Source: JACCZR01 sp963844805 (GTDB taxonomy: Bacteria; Actinomycetota; Thermoleophilia; Solirubrobacterales; Thermoleophilaceae). Taken from it: 64,000 nt of DNA. The notes under the pieces are model-generated. The model did not search any database, was not told the origin of the DNA, and saw nothing but the letters and a program-made list of their open reading frames with translations. Location of the stretch: contig CAWJPU010000009.1 of NCBI GenBank assembly GCA_963844805.1, forward strand, positions 1 through 64,000, written 5' to 3'. The stretch's first letter is position 1; every line of letters starts with the position of its first letter. Positions 11,609 to 21,176 of this stretch are shown here, piece after piece. The translations under genes and the position numbers were made by a program.

Positions 11609-14015
11609 GTGGCGGACTCGCTCCTGTTCAGCTGGCTGGTCGCCCCTGCGGCGATGGCGCTCGCCTTCCTCGGCTGCGGGCTGCTGCTCAAGCGCGCGTC
11701 GGCGGGCGCCGTGCCGGGCGCACTGGTGCTCCCGCTCGGCTTCGCGCTCGTCCTGGTGGTGAGCGGAGTGATGACCTCCTTCGAGCCCACGGCCGGCTGG
11801 GCGGCGGCCGTGTTCGTCCCGCTCGCGCTGATCGGGCTCTTCGTGGGGCGCCGGGACCTCGCCGCGCTCCGTCGCCGGCGTCAGGCCGCCCTGTGGCCCG
11901 CGCTCGCCGCCCTCGTGGCCTTCGCCGTGGTGGCAGCCCCGCTGGTGCTCTCCGGCAGCCCGACGTTCACCGGCTACACGCGCATCGTCGACATCGCCCA
12001 CCAGTGGGAGCTGAGCGATCACCTCGTGAACGAGGGCCGGTCGCGGATCGCCGTCGCCGACTCCTCGCATACCCGGCAGGTGAGCAAGCTGCTGAGCGCG
12101 GGCTACCCCGGCGCCTGGCAGGCGGCGCTGGGGTCGTTCGGCCGCCTCTTCGCGACCGACCTGGCGTGGATCTACCAGCCGCTGCTTGCGCTGACCAGCG
12201 CCGTCCTCGCGCTCGGGGTGTTCGGCCTCCTCGGCGGCCTCGTGCGCAGCGTTCGCTTGCGGGCCCTGGCCGCAGCGATCGCCGCTCAGGCCAACGTCCT
12301 CTACTCCTACGCCCTCGCCGGCGGCTTGAAGGAACTGGCCGCGGCGGCGCTGCTGGTGCTGACCGCCGGGCTGACCCGTGCTCTGGCCGACGCGCGCGAA
12401 CTCGGGCTGAGGGACTCCCTTCCCCTGGGCGTCGCCCTGGGAGCGTGCGCGGCCAGCTTCAGCCTCGCTATCGCCCCCTGGCTCGGCGTGCTCGTGGTGG
12501 GGGGCGTGCTGGTCACCGCGGCCGGGTCCAGCCATCGGCGTCGCATGCTTGCGGTCTGGGGCGCCGCCGCGCTCCTGGCCGGCGTGCTCATCCTGCCCGC
12601 CTTCACTCAGGTGTCCCAGCTGGCCGGACTTGCGGCCGACGCCGAGGGCGCGAACCGCACCGCGGTCGCCGATCTCGGCAACCTGGAGGAGCCGGTCCCG
12701 GTCGAGGCGGCCGCCGGAGTCTGGATCACCAAGGACCACCGCCTCCCGCGGCTCACCCAGCAGCCCGTGACCGGCGTCCTCATCGTGGCGGTGCTGGTCC
12801 TCGCCGCCCTGGGGATCGCCCACGCCTTGCGGCGGAGGGAGCTCATGCCGGCCGTGCTCGCGGCGAGCGCGCTCATCGCCCTGGCCTACTACGAGCTGCG
12901 CACCGGCCCGTGGATTCGCTTCAAGGCGATCGCGATCTCCGGCCCGATCGTGCTGGCCCTGGCCTTCGCCGGCGTTGCGTCGATTGCGAGCCTCGGCCGG
13001 TGGCGGCGGGCGGCCGGCTGGGCCCTGGGAGCCGCCCTCGCGGTTGCCGTCCTGGCCGGCAACGCCCTCGCCTATCAGAACGCCTCGATCGCGCCGTCCG
13101 ACCGTATGCGGGAGCTCGAGCGGCTGGGCGAGCGGATCGAGGGCCAGGGGCCGACGCTCTTCCTCTCGTTCGACGAGATGGGGGAGTACTTCCTGCGCAA
13201 GGGCAAGGCGGTCGGGCTGGTCAACCAACCGCGTGGCTGGGCGGTCGATCGGTCCCTCCGCTTGAAGGCCTCCAGCCTCGGCCTCGACATCGACGAGCTG
13301 CCGCATGGCTACGTCCAGCGCTATCGCACCCTGGTGGTGCGCCGTGGGCCCTCTGCCAGCCGTCCCCCGTCGAACTACGCCCTGGTCGCGCGTGGCCGCC
13401 ATTACGAGACTTGGCGCCGTGTCCGGGCCGGCCGCCACCGTGTTGGCCCACGTGCCCGCGGAGGGCGACCACAGCTGCGCGTCGGTGTCGAAGCTCGCTG
13501 CGGATGCCCCGGCCGGCGCCCGGGTGGCCTACGTCGAGCATCCGGCCCGAGCGGTGTGGCGACTGAGCCTCCGCAAGCGGTCCCTGGGCTGGGGCTTCGG
13601 TGGCCCGGCCGGCACGCTGGCGGTCGCCGGCCCCGGTCACAACGAGGCGACGGTCGAGGTGAAGGAGGCCGGCCGCTACGACGTGTGGATGGGTGGCTCG
13701 TTCGGCCGGCGTTTCGAGGTCCTGCTCGAGAACAGGCCGCTGCTGGCGCTGGCGAACCGCCGTAGCTACCCGGCGCAGTTCGAGCGGGCCGGCGCGGTGG
13801 ACCTGCAGCGGAGGACCTACCGGTTGCGTGCGCAGCGGGCGGGCGGCTCGCTCGCCCCCGGCACCAGCTACCGCGAGACCGTGCCGGTCGGACCGCTGGT
13901 CCTGGTGCGCAGGGAACGAGACAGCTACCGCGTCAGGTATGCCTCGGTCGGCCGAGCCGGGTCGATCTGCCGCTCGAACCGCAAGCTGGACTGGCTCGAG
14001 CTGGTCCGAAGGTGA
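11609..14015 (+). CDS. Large GT-C-like membrane protein with C-terminal beta-rich domain (paralogue of 58603-61134)
   Basis: About 800 residues. The first 500 have roughly a dozen hydrophobic helices and a conserved outer loop SGSPTFTGYTRIVDIAHQ...LSDHLVNEG followed by DLAWIYQPLLAL. The early Asp/His residues in a polytopic protein recall GT-C glycosyltransferases using lipid-linked sugars. A soluble middle part follows (LFLSFDEMGEYFLRKG, RRGPSASRPPSNYALV), then a C-terminal domain with GRYDVWMGGSFGRRFEV and a final RKLDWLELV. One +1 frameshift lies near 13430. The gene overlaps the following glycosyltransferase by 4 bp (GTGA), so they are co-translated. A clear paralogue sits in the second glycan locus. 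The function is inferred only from fold type and context. Confidence 0.6.
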
Positions 14016-15052
14016 AGGTGGCAATCGGACCAGCCGACCCCGCCGGGGTGGGGTCGGCCCTGGCGGCGGGCTTGGTCGCCGCCGGGCACGAGGCCACCAC
14101 GGTTATGTGGCTGGACAGCCCCTGGGGCTACCGGGCGGACCGGCTGGTGGGCACCCGGGCCGGCGCTCTGCGCTTCGCCCTGGGCGGCGCGCGCCGCTTC
14201 GAGGTCCTGCACGTCCTGGGCGGCCGCAGCTGGGCCTTCTACAGCGACCTCCTGCTCGCGCGGGCCGGCAGGCGCACCGGTCTCATCCAGTACAACGGCA
14301 GCGACTGCCGGACCTCGGACATCGCCGCCCGCCTCCACACGGCCCGGGCGCGGATCGTCGATCCGGGCCGCGACCGGGAGATCCGCCTCCACCGCCGGTT
14401 GGGCGCGCGCGCCGCGCGCGCGGCGGTGGTCCAAGACCTCGAGCTGGTGGACTACCTCAGCGAGGACTACGCGCGCATCTACGTCGCCCCTTTCGCGATC
14501 GACGCCGCGGCGGTCGACCGGGCTCGGGCGGCGGCGACCGACATCGACGGACCGCTGCGCGTCGTGCACGCCCCCTCCGAGCGCAGGGTCAAGGGCTCGG
14601 ACGAGATCGAAGCGGCCATCCGCGGCTGCGGGCTCGAGGTCCAGCGCGAAACCGTCACCGGCCGCCCGCACTGCGAGGCGCTCGCAGCGATGGCCACCGC
14701 CGACGTGGTGGTCGACCAGCTCAATGCCGAGACCCCCGGGGTGCTCAGCGCCGAGGCCATGGCGCTGGGCAAGCCGGTGCTGTGCGAGCACGACCCCGCC
14801 AAGCTCGCCGGGTTCGCGCGACCGTGCCCGGTGGTGGCCATCACCGCCGCAACCCTGGGCGACCGCCTCAGGGAGCTGGCCGCCGACCCCGAGCACCGCC
14901 GGCGCCTGGGCGAGGCGGGCCGCCGGTACGCCCGGGCGACGCACCACCCGGACGTGGCGGCCGCCGCGATGGTGGCCGTCTACCACCACGCCCCGGACGC
15001 CGACCCGGGGCTCTACGAAGCCTCGTCCGCCGGAGTACGAGCTCTGGACTGA
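14012..15052 (+). CDS. Glycosyltransferase, GT4-like
   Basis: 346 residues, intact. The N-terminal Rossmann half begins MKVAIGPADPAGVGSALAAG with the region LHVLGGRSWAFYSDLLLA. The C-terminal half has the GT-B donor-site pattern: RVVHAPSERRVKGSDEIEAA, then ADVVVDQLNAETPGVLSAEA followed by MALGKPVLCEHD, equivalent to the E-x7-E region of GT4 enzymes. Probably a cytoplasmic retaining enzyme adding a sugar to a lipid-linked glycan. The GTG start overlaps the stop of the upstream membrane protein (GTGA). Its last 40 bp overlap the 3' end of the convergent glycosyltransferase gene. Confidence 0.75.
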   Translation: MKVAIGPADPAGVGSALAAGLVAAGHEATTVMWLDSPWGYRADRLVGTRAGALRFALGGARRFEVLHVLGGRSWAFYSDLLLARAGRRTGLIQYNGSDCRTSDIAARLHTARARIVDPGRDREIRLHRRLGARAARAAVVQDLELVDYLSEDYARIYVAPFAIDAAAVDRARAAATDIDGPLRVVHAPSERRVKGSDEIEAAIRGCGLEVQRETVTGRPHCEALAAMATADVVVDQLNAETPGVLSAEAMALGKPVLCEHDPAKLAGFARPCPVVAITAATLGDRLRELAADPEHRRRLGEAGRRYARATHHPDVAAAAMVAVYHHAPDADPGLYEASSAGVRALD

Positions 15053-16134
15053 AGCGCATCCAGGATGCGCCCCGCGGTGGCGCGCCAGGTGAACCAGCGC
15101 GAGTGCTCGTACGCGAGGGCGCCCAGCCTGCGCGCGGTCTGGGGCTCGGAGAGCTCCATCATCGCCGCGGTGAGCGCCCCCTGATCCGCAGGATCGACGA
15201 CCACTCCCCCGCCGCCGATCAGCTCGGCCGCTCCACCGACGGTAGTCCCGATGCTGGGCGTGCCGGCCGCACCGGCCTCGACGTAGACGATGCCGACCGG
15301 CTCGGCTCGGGAGGGCATCACGAAGCAGGTCGCCTCCGAGAACAGCTGGGTGACTCGGGCGCCGCGGATGTTCCCATGCGCCCTGACGCCCTCGCCGCCC
15401 ACGCCCGGAGGGTGCGCGCTGACTAGGTCGAGCGTCGCCTCGGGGTGGCGCTCGCGGACGTGGCGAAAGGAATCCACAACCGCGGCACCGCGCTTTCGCT
15501 CCCACTCGCCGCCGACGAACAGGAAGCGCGGACGCGACCAGTCACGCTCGGGCGCCTCCGGCTCGTGGTTTCGCCCGACTCCCACGACGTGCACGCTCTC
15601 GGGCGAAGCACCGATGCCATGCTCGATCGCATCCGCGGCGAAGCGGGTGACCGGACAGGACACCGGCGCCCGGCGGTAGAGCTCGGCCTGTTGGCGCATC
15701 CGGCCGCGAATCGCCCGCTCGGGGAGCGCGCGCCAGAGCGGGTAGCCCAGGTCGCTGGCCAGGCGCGGGGTCATGTCCACGTAGGGCACTAGCGGCACGT
15801 CTGTCGGCGGCGTCGCCAGGGCCCCGAGGATCAGGACCGCGTCGAGCGGGCCCGCGTCGCGGATCCGTCTCGCGAGCGTCCGCCCGCGTACCCGGGCGAC
15901 CTCCGGGCCGAGAGCAGCCAGCAGCAGGCTGCGCCCGGGGTGGCGCCATCGGTCCGGGGGATACGCGGGCGCCAGCGCCAGCTTCAGGGCCGTCTCGGCT
16001 GCCTGACCCGGCGAGGAATCCAGCGAGACGGCCTCCACGCCCGCTTCACGCAGGCCCCGCATCAGACCGGCCGGCACCCCGGCCCACGCGCTCGGATCAT
16101 CGGCTCCCCCCGGGTAGGCCACCCCGATCCTCAC
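15013..16134 (-). CDS. Glycosyltransferase, GT4 family
   Basis: 373 residues, intact. GT-B fold: the N-terminal domain starts VRIGVAYPGGADDPSAWAGV; the C-terminal domain has RPRFLFVGGEWERKRGAAVV, then HGNIRGARVTQLFSEATCFV and SRAEPVGIVYVEAGAAGTP, the acidic donor-binding E-x7-E motif of GT4 enzymes. GTG 16134 is chosen because the first strand follows directly and TAGCTT (complement 16142-16147) lies 7 nt upstream without a Shine-Dalgarno site. It is divergent from the flippase gene and overlaps the convergent neighbour by 40 bp at its 3' end. The sugar donor is unknown. Confidence 0.82.
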   Translation of the reverse strand: MRIGVAYPGGADDPSAWAGVPAGLMRGLREAGVEAVSLDSSPGQAAETALKLALAPAYPPDRWRHPGRSLLLAALGPEVARVRGRTLARRIRDAGPLDAVLILGALATPPTDVPLVPYVDMTPRLASDLGYPLWRALPERAIRGRMRQQAELYRRAPVSCPVTRFAADAIEHGIGASPESVHVVGVGRNHEPEAPERDWSRPRFLFVGGEWERKRGAAVVDSFRHVRERHPEATLDLVSAHPPGVGGEGVRAHGNIRGARVTQLFSEATCFVMPSRAEPVGIVYVEAGAAGTPSIGTTVGGAAELIGGGGVVVDPADQGALTAAMMELSEPQTARRLGALAYEHSRWFTWRATAGRILDALQSRARTPADEAS

Positions 16135-16177
16135 CGGCGCCAAGCTACCGCGCTGCGACGCGCCAGAATCCTCGGGC

Positions 16178-17556
16178 GTGGGCGAACCGGTTTCCCCCCG
16201 CGGCGCCGGCTCGCCGGAGGCGCGCTGGCCATCGTGGCCTCTCAGGTCGCCCTGCTGGTGTCGGGCGCCGCGCTCAGCGTGGCCGTGGCCCGCATCCTCG
16301 AGCCGGCCGGCACCGGACGCTACGGCGTGGCGCTCACGCTCTTCGCGCTCATGGGTCCGGTCACGACGATCGGCCTTCGCGCCGGGATCATCTACTTCGT
16401 CAGCCGCGACGAGTGGCCGGTCGGGCGGGCCCTGCGCGAGTCGCTGGTTGCGGCGCTCGTCCTGTCGCTGGTGGGGTCGGCCGTGGTCGTGCCGCTGTAC
16501 GTGCTCTGGCCCGACGGGCCTCTGCAGGGCCTCGGCGGCGACGTTCTCGCGTTCACGCTGCTGGCCGTCGGGCTGTGGGTGGCCTGGACCCTGGCGGGCA
16601 GCATTCTCCTGCCCCGGGAGCGCTATGAGGCCTTCGCCTTGGTGCAGGTCGTGCAGGCCGCGGCCGGGGTCGTGCTGGGCATCGCGCTGATGATCCCGTT
16701 CGGAGTGGCCGGGGCGGTGGCGGGCCTTGCCGGCTCGCAGCTCGCGGCGCTCCTCTACGCGGTGGGACGGGTCAAAGCGCTTCCCGAGGTGAGAGGCGAC
16801 TCGGCCCCGGTCCGGTTGACCGAGCTGCGCCGCGCGGCGGCGTTCGGAAGCAAGACGTGGCTCAGCGAGATCTTCTGGACGCTCAACTTTCGCCTCGACG
16901 TGGTGATCCTGAACGCCTACGTGGCGGCCTCGACGGTCGGCGTCTACTTCGTGGCGGGATCGCTCGGCGCGATCGCCTGGATCCTCCCCGGCGCGCTGCA
17001 GGCGGTGATCCTGCCGCGCATAGCGACACTCGACGCGGCGGCGCAGCGGGGCGAGGCCGCCCTCGACGAGAACGACGCCACGGTGGCGCGCTCGATGCGC
17101 CACGGCGTCCTGCTCGCGCTCCCCACTGCGGCGGGGCTCGCGTTCCTGCTCGCCGCCGGAGTGCCGCTGCTCTACGGGCCTGCCTTCGACGACGCGGTGC
17201 TCTACGGGTTCCTGCTGCTGCCGGGCGTGGTCGCGGGCGGGGTCGGCAAGGTGGCCGCCGGGGCCCTCACCGGGCGAGGGCGGCCCGGCTTCACGCTGGC
17301 CCCCATGCTGATCACCACGCCGCTCACGGTGGCCGCCTACCTGCTGGTGATCCCCGGCCACGGGGCGACCGGCGCCGCGATCGTCTCGTCGATCTCCTAC
17401 ACCGCCTCGACCCTGATCGCCCTCGGGCTGCTGCTGCGGTTGACCCGCATCCCGGCCTCCACCCTGCTGCTGCCGCGCGGCTCGGACGTACGCGACTACC
17501 AAGCGATGCTGAGCCTTCTGCGCCGCTACGCCGGCGACCGCTGGAGCCGTCGGTGA
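16178..17556 (+). CDS. Wzx-type polysaccharide flippase
   Basis: About 459 residues with 12-14 hydrophobic helices of the polysaccharide transporter (MOP) superfamily, flipping lipid-linked glycan units across the membrane. The first helices are ALAIVASQVALLVSGAALSV and GRYGVALTLFALMGPV; the middle has FGSKTWLSEIFWTLNFRLDV with the Arg-Asp pair in TM7 typical of Wzx. GTG 16178 is preceded by CAGAAT 8 nt upstream, but the body of the gene is in another frame, so an indel in the C-run at about 16194 is likely. The stop overlaps the next gene's GTG (GTGA). Confidence 0.8.
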
Positions 17557-18314
17557 CGCCTCTGACGATCCACGGCCTGGTGCGCTACGGGCCCACGCTC
17601 GCGCTCATCCGCGAGCTGGGTGGCGGGAGCGTGCTCGAGGTCGGAAGCGCGAACGCGGGCGTTCGCCTCTACGGCCTCACCGAACCCGACTGGCGGGTGA
17701 CCGTTCTCGACCGCTCGTTCGACAACTACGGCTGGGCCGGGGCGCCTCCTCCAGGCAACGACCACGTGGAGGGCGACGCCCGCGCCATGCCCTTCGCCGA
17801 CGGCTCCTTCGACGTGGTGGTGGCACTGGACCTGATCGAGCACGTCAAGCCCGCCGATCGTTCAGAGGTGCTCTCGGAGCTCGCTCGCGTGGCCGCGAGG
17901 CGAGTGATCGTCGGCTGCCCCGCCGGAGCGGCCGCCATGGAGGCCGACCGCAGGCTGCCCGCCCTCTACCGCTTCTTCAACCACCCGGCGCCGGAATGGC
18001 TGCAGGAGCACTTCGACAACGGCTTCCCCGAGCCGCGCGAGCTCGAGGAGGGCCTTGCCCCCTTCGGACCCGTCACGCTCCTCGGCAACGAGAACGCCCG
18101 CGCTCACCTGATGCTCATGAGGGCGCACGTCGCGCTGCACGGGCTGCGCCCCTTCGCCGCCCTCGTCCAGCTGTTGGGATCCGGCCAGCGACCTGGAGCG
18201 CGAGGACGGAGCGCCACGACCGGCCTCCTACGGCTCATCCGGGGCCTCGACCGCGCCCCCGCCTACCGCACGATCGCCGTGGTCGATCGCCGCAGCCCGC
18301 GCAGCACCCGGTAG
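17553..18314 (+). CDS. Class I SAM-dependent methyltransferase in glycan cluster
   Basis: 253 residues, intact. Motif I is SVLEVGSANAGVRLYG, followed by VTVLDRSFDN, EGDARAMPFADGSFDVVV and ALDLIEHVKPADR, the Methyltransf_11-type layout. The C-terminal 80 residues are variable, with FFNHPAPEWLQEHF. It starts at GTG 17553 overlapping the flippase stop, so it is translationally coupled and likely acts on the same glycan or its lipid carrier; that is inference. Its last 52 bp overlap the 3' end of the convergent GT2 gene. Confidence 0.78.
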   Translation: MTPLTIHGLVRYGPTLALIRELGGGSVLEVGSANAGVRLYGLTEPDWRVTVLDRSFDNYGWAGAPPPGNDHVEGDARAMPFADGSFDVVVALDLIEHVKPADRSEVLSELARVAARRVIVGCPAGAAAMEADRRLPALYRFFNHPAPEWLQEHFDNGFPEPRELEEGLAPFGPVTLLGNENARAHLMLMRAHVALHGLRPFAALVQLLGSGQRPGARGRSATTGLLRLIRGLDRAPAYRTIAVVDRRSPRSTR

Positions 18315-19063
18315 ACCAGCACGATCAGGCGGCTGGCGACGGCGTTCACCGTCACGGCCGCCTTGCGTCCTTCCCCGTGCTCGCGCGCGATCGCTGCATG
18401 CTCGCGGAACTGGGACTCGAAGCCGGCCATGCTCATCGTGCCCTCGCTCATCTCGAAGTTCGACAGCGTGCGGCGGAGCACCACCGGTGCGCCGCGGCGG
18501 GTGAGGCGCAGCCACAGGTCGTAGTCATGGGAGATCCGGTAGCGCTCGTCGAGCGGCCCGACCTCCTCGAGGGCGTCGCGTCGCACGAACGTGGCCGGGT
18601 CGGAGACGAAGTTCTGGGTCAGGTAGAGCGGGAACGAGAAGTGCCGCAGGAGCAGGTTCTTGTATGCCGTGACCGGACGCCTGATCTCCCGGCCCGCGCC
18701 GTCGACGATGCGGCAGTAGCCGGTCACCCACTCGGTGCCGGGCCCCGCGGCAAACGCCTCCCCCACCGCGCGCAAGGCGCCGGGCTCGTAGCGGTCGTCC
18801 GCGTTGAGGAAGCCGATCACGTCGCCGCCGGCGATCCTCACGCCCTTGTTGACGGCGTCGGCCCGCCCGCGGTCGGGCTCCGAGACCACCCGCAGGTGCT
18901 CGTGGTTGCGAGCCAGCGCGACGGTCCCATCTGAAGAGCCTCCATCCACGACGACGTGCTCCAGCCGCGGATAGCCCTGGCTCGCCACGCTCTGGATCGC
19001 CCGCTCGAGCGTGCCCGCCGCATTCAGGCACGGCGTGACGATGGTGATCGAGGGCAGTTCCAA
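18263..19063 (-). CDS. Glycosyltransferase family 2
   Basis: 266 residues, GT-A fold. ITIVTPCLNAAGTLERAIQS, then EHVVVDGGSSDGTV, EPDRGRADAVNKGVRIAGGD and the DxD-like GFLNADDRYEPGAL are canonical. A late SHDYDLWLRL supplies the ED/DDW-type acceptor-site motif. No ATG or GTG lies close to the first strand; TTG 19063 is the best guess, and only 33 nt separate it from the ATG of the divergent GT2 gene. The open frame continues upstream to 21133, but that stretch is antisense to other genes and not coding. It overlaps the preceding methyltransferase gene tail-to-tail by 52 bp. Confidence 0.82.
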   Translation of the reverse strand: MELPSITIVTPCLNAAGTLERAIQSVASQGYPRLEHVVVDGGSSDGTVALARNHEHLRVVSEPDRGRADAVNKGVRIAGGDVIGFLNADDRYEPGALRAVGEAFAAGPGTEWVTGYCRIVDGAGREIRRPVTAYKNLLLRHFSFPLYLTQNFVSDPATFVRRDALEEVGPLDERYRISHDYDLWLRLTRRGAPVVLRRTLSNFEMSEGTMSMAGFESQFREHAAIAREHGEGRKAAVTVNAVASRLIVLVYRVLRGLRRSTTAIVR

Positions 19064-19096
19064 GCCGGCGGAGTCTATGGTCCGCCGGCCCGCGCC

Positions 19097-19966
19097 ATGG
19101 CCCGAGAGACCGACGTCACGATCGTCATCCCGTGCTTCAACCACGGCCGGTATCTCACCGAGGCGGTGGACAGCGCACTGGGCCAGTCGGGTGCCGCGCC
19201 GGAAGTCGTGGTGGTCGACGACGGCTCCGACGATCCCGCGACGCTCACCGCGCTCGAGCGGTTGCCGCAGGCCGTGCGGGTCCTTCGCCAGGACAACGCG
19301 GGCCCCGCGGCGGCGCGCAACGCCGGAGCGGCTGCGGGGTCGGGCGACCTCCTCTTGTTCGTCGACGCCGACGACCAGCTCCCGGATGACGCCGTGGCCT
19401 CGCTCGGGGCGGTGCTCGACCAAGACCCGTCTCTGGGCTACGCCTACGGGCTGCTGGAGCACATCGGCGAGTGGGGAGGCGTGGTTCGCTTCCCCGACTA
19501 CGACCCCTTCAAGCTGCTCTACCGCAACATCGTGGGGCACATCGGGCTGGTCAGACGAGCGGCATTCGAGGACTTCGGGGGCTACGACGCCCAGGTGGAC
19601 TGGATGGAGGACTGGGATGTCCTGCTGAGGGCGCTTGAGCGCGGCTGGCACGGCCGCCGGGCGCCCAAGGTGGCCTACCGCTACCGCCGACGGGAGGCGG
19701 GCCGGCTGGCGGGCGACCGGGGCGCCTACCGGCGTGAGTACAGGGCGATGCGGGCTCGCCACGTGGAGCTGTACCGCCGCTCGGCCGAGCTGGCCGGGCA
19801 ATCGGATCTGGGGGCGCTGGGGCGGCTGGTGTATCGGAGCTTCTGGGCCTGGCGTCCCGTTCCGGCCGCGCTGGAGCGAGGCCTCTACGGCCTGCTCTTC
19901 CGCCGCGCCGCTCGCTCGACCGCGAGCTCGACCAACTCCTCCAGCCGCGCCGCGAGCTCCGGGTAG
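19097..19966 (+). CDS. Glycosyltransferase family 2
   Basis: 289 residues, intact. VTIVIPCFNHGRYLTEAVDS, VVVVDDGSDDPATL, RQDNAGPAAARNAGAAAGSG and LLFVDADDQLPDDAV form a textbook GT-A nucleotide-sugar site with DxD. VDWMEDWDVLLRALERGW is the acceptor-side motif. The C-terminus is basic and amphipathic, possibly membrane-associated. ATG 19097 has no Shine-Dalgarno site. Its last 82 bp overlap the 3' end of the convergent GT4 gene, the longest such overlap in the window. Confidence 0.82.
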   Translation: MARETDVTIVIPCFNHGRYLTEAVDSALGQSGAAPEVVVVDDGSDDPATLTALERLPQAVRVLRQDNAGPAAARNAGAAAGSGDLLLFVDADDQLPDDAVASLGAVLDQDPSLGYAYGLLEHIGEWGGVVRFPDYDPFKLLYRNIVGHIGLVRRAAFEDFGGYDAQVDWMEDWDVLLRALERGWHGRRAPKVAYRYRRREAGRLAGDRGAYRREYRAMRARHVELYRRSAELAGQSDLGALGRLVYRSFWAWRPVPAALERGLYGLLFRRAARSTASSTNSSSRAASSG

Positions 19967-21133
19967 GAGAAGGCCGAGGGCGGAGCGATGCCCGCCGCGG
20001 ATCGCCCCTCCATCAGTGAGGCCAGCCGCTCGGCGATGGCCGCCGGATCGTCCGCCGGAGCGACCTCCCCGCTGCCGGTGTCGCGAACGATCCTCGCGGC
20101 CTCCGACCCGTCGCCCAGCGCGAGGATCGGGCGCTCGGCCGCGAGATACTCGAACAGCTTTCCCGTCACCTCTCCCCGGCGGGTGCCGCTGGTCAGGAGG
20201 AGGAGCGCAGAGGCACGCCGCTGGAGCTCGAGCGCACGTCTGTGCGACAGCACGCCCACCGCGCTCACCGCGTCGGCGACGTCGCTCGCGCGGACGAGCT
20301 CGATCTCCTCCGGCGTGAGCGGGCCGGCCAGGACCAGCCGCAGCCGCGCGGCGCGCAAGCGTTCCATGGCTTCGAGCAAGGGCCCGAGCGTCCGCTGCGC
20401 GCCGCCGATGCGGCCGGTGTGGACGAGCGCGAAGGATCCCTCCTCGAGCGGCAGGTCGCCGCCGCCGGGCAACGGGCCGGCCTCGGGGTCGTAACCGTTC
20501 GTGAGGGTGCGGGCGTCGACCCCGTAGCGCGTCGCGCAGGTCCTCCGCGATGGGTTCCGAGACCGCCGTGACCACGTCGGCGCGGGTCATCACCGCGCGC
20601 TCCAGCCCAAGGTCGGCGCGTGCCAACGGGCCGGGGAAGGCGTGGATGGACTCGAAGGTCCAGCCGTCACGGAGGTCGGCGATCCAGCCGGTTCCCCGGC
20701 GGAGCAGGAGCAGTCCTGCCAGGTGCGCCGACTCCGGGCCGGAGCTCGTGATCACGCAGTCGAAGCGCTCACGCCGGGCCAGCCGGGCCACCGCCGGCAG
20801 GAGGTAGGGCATCCAGGTGACCGCGGCCACGTCGGGCACGATCAGCCGCGCGAGGACGCTGGCGTCGGCGGTGTACGACCCCGCGCCGGCGGCCTGGCCG
20901 GTATAGGCGCGAAAGTTGCGGCGCCGCCAGTTCAGGCGGCTGGACATCAGGTCCGGCGTCCGGATGACGTGGCCCGGACCCCGCGCCGAGCCCTCGGCCG
21001 TACCCCGCGACGTGACGACCGTGACCCGGTGGCCGAGGCGCTCCAGATAGCGCACGAACCCCGCCGGGCGGCGGGCGGCGACCATCTCGCTCGGGGGGTA
21101 GTACTGCGCCACGAACAGCAGTGAGCGCCGCAC
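19885..21133 (-). CDS. Glycosyltransferase, GT4 family (one frameshift)
   Basis: About 415 residues. The N-terminal half starts RRSLLFVAQYYPPSEMVAAR and has RFDCVITSSGPESAHLAGL and WIADLRDGWTFESIHAFPGP, typical of the Glyco_trans_4_4 domain. After a +1 frameshift near 20525, ahead of LTNGYDPEA, the C-terminal half reads SFALVHTGRIGGAQRTLGPL, LVLAGPLTPEE, and ALLLLTSGTRRGEVTGKLFE, where the final Lys-Leu-Phe-Glu-Tyr is the GT4 donor motif. GTG 21133 has TAGCCT 7 nt upstream (complement 21141-21146), indicating a leaderless message. Divergent from the DPM-like gene. Confidence 0.8.
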
Positions 21134-21176
21134 GCGCTGGAGGCTACCCTCGTGCGCTCCCCCGCGGGAGCTCTCG

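Noticed and set aside
18263..21133. Open frame of over 950 codons through two glycosyltransferases on the minus strand
   Set aside because: Only the ends match glycosyltransferases. The middle is antisense to the GT2 gene at 19097-19966. GC-rich DNA keeps frames open by chance.
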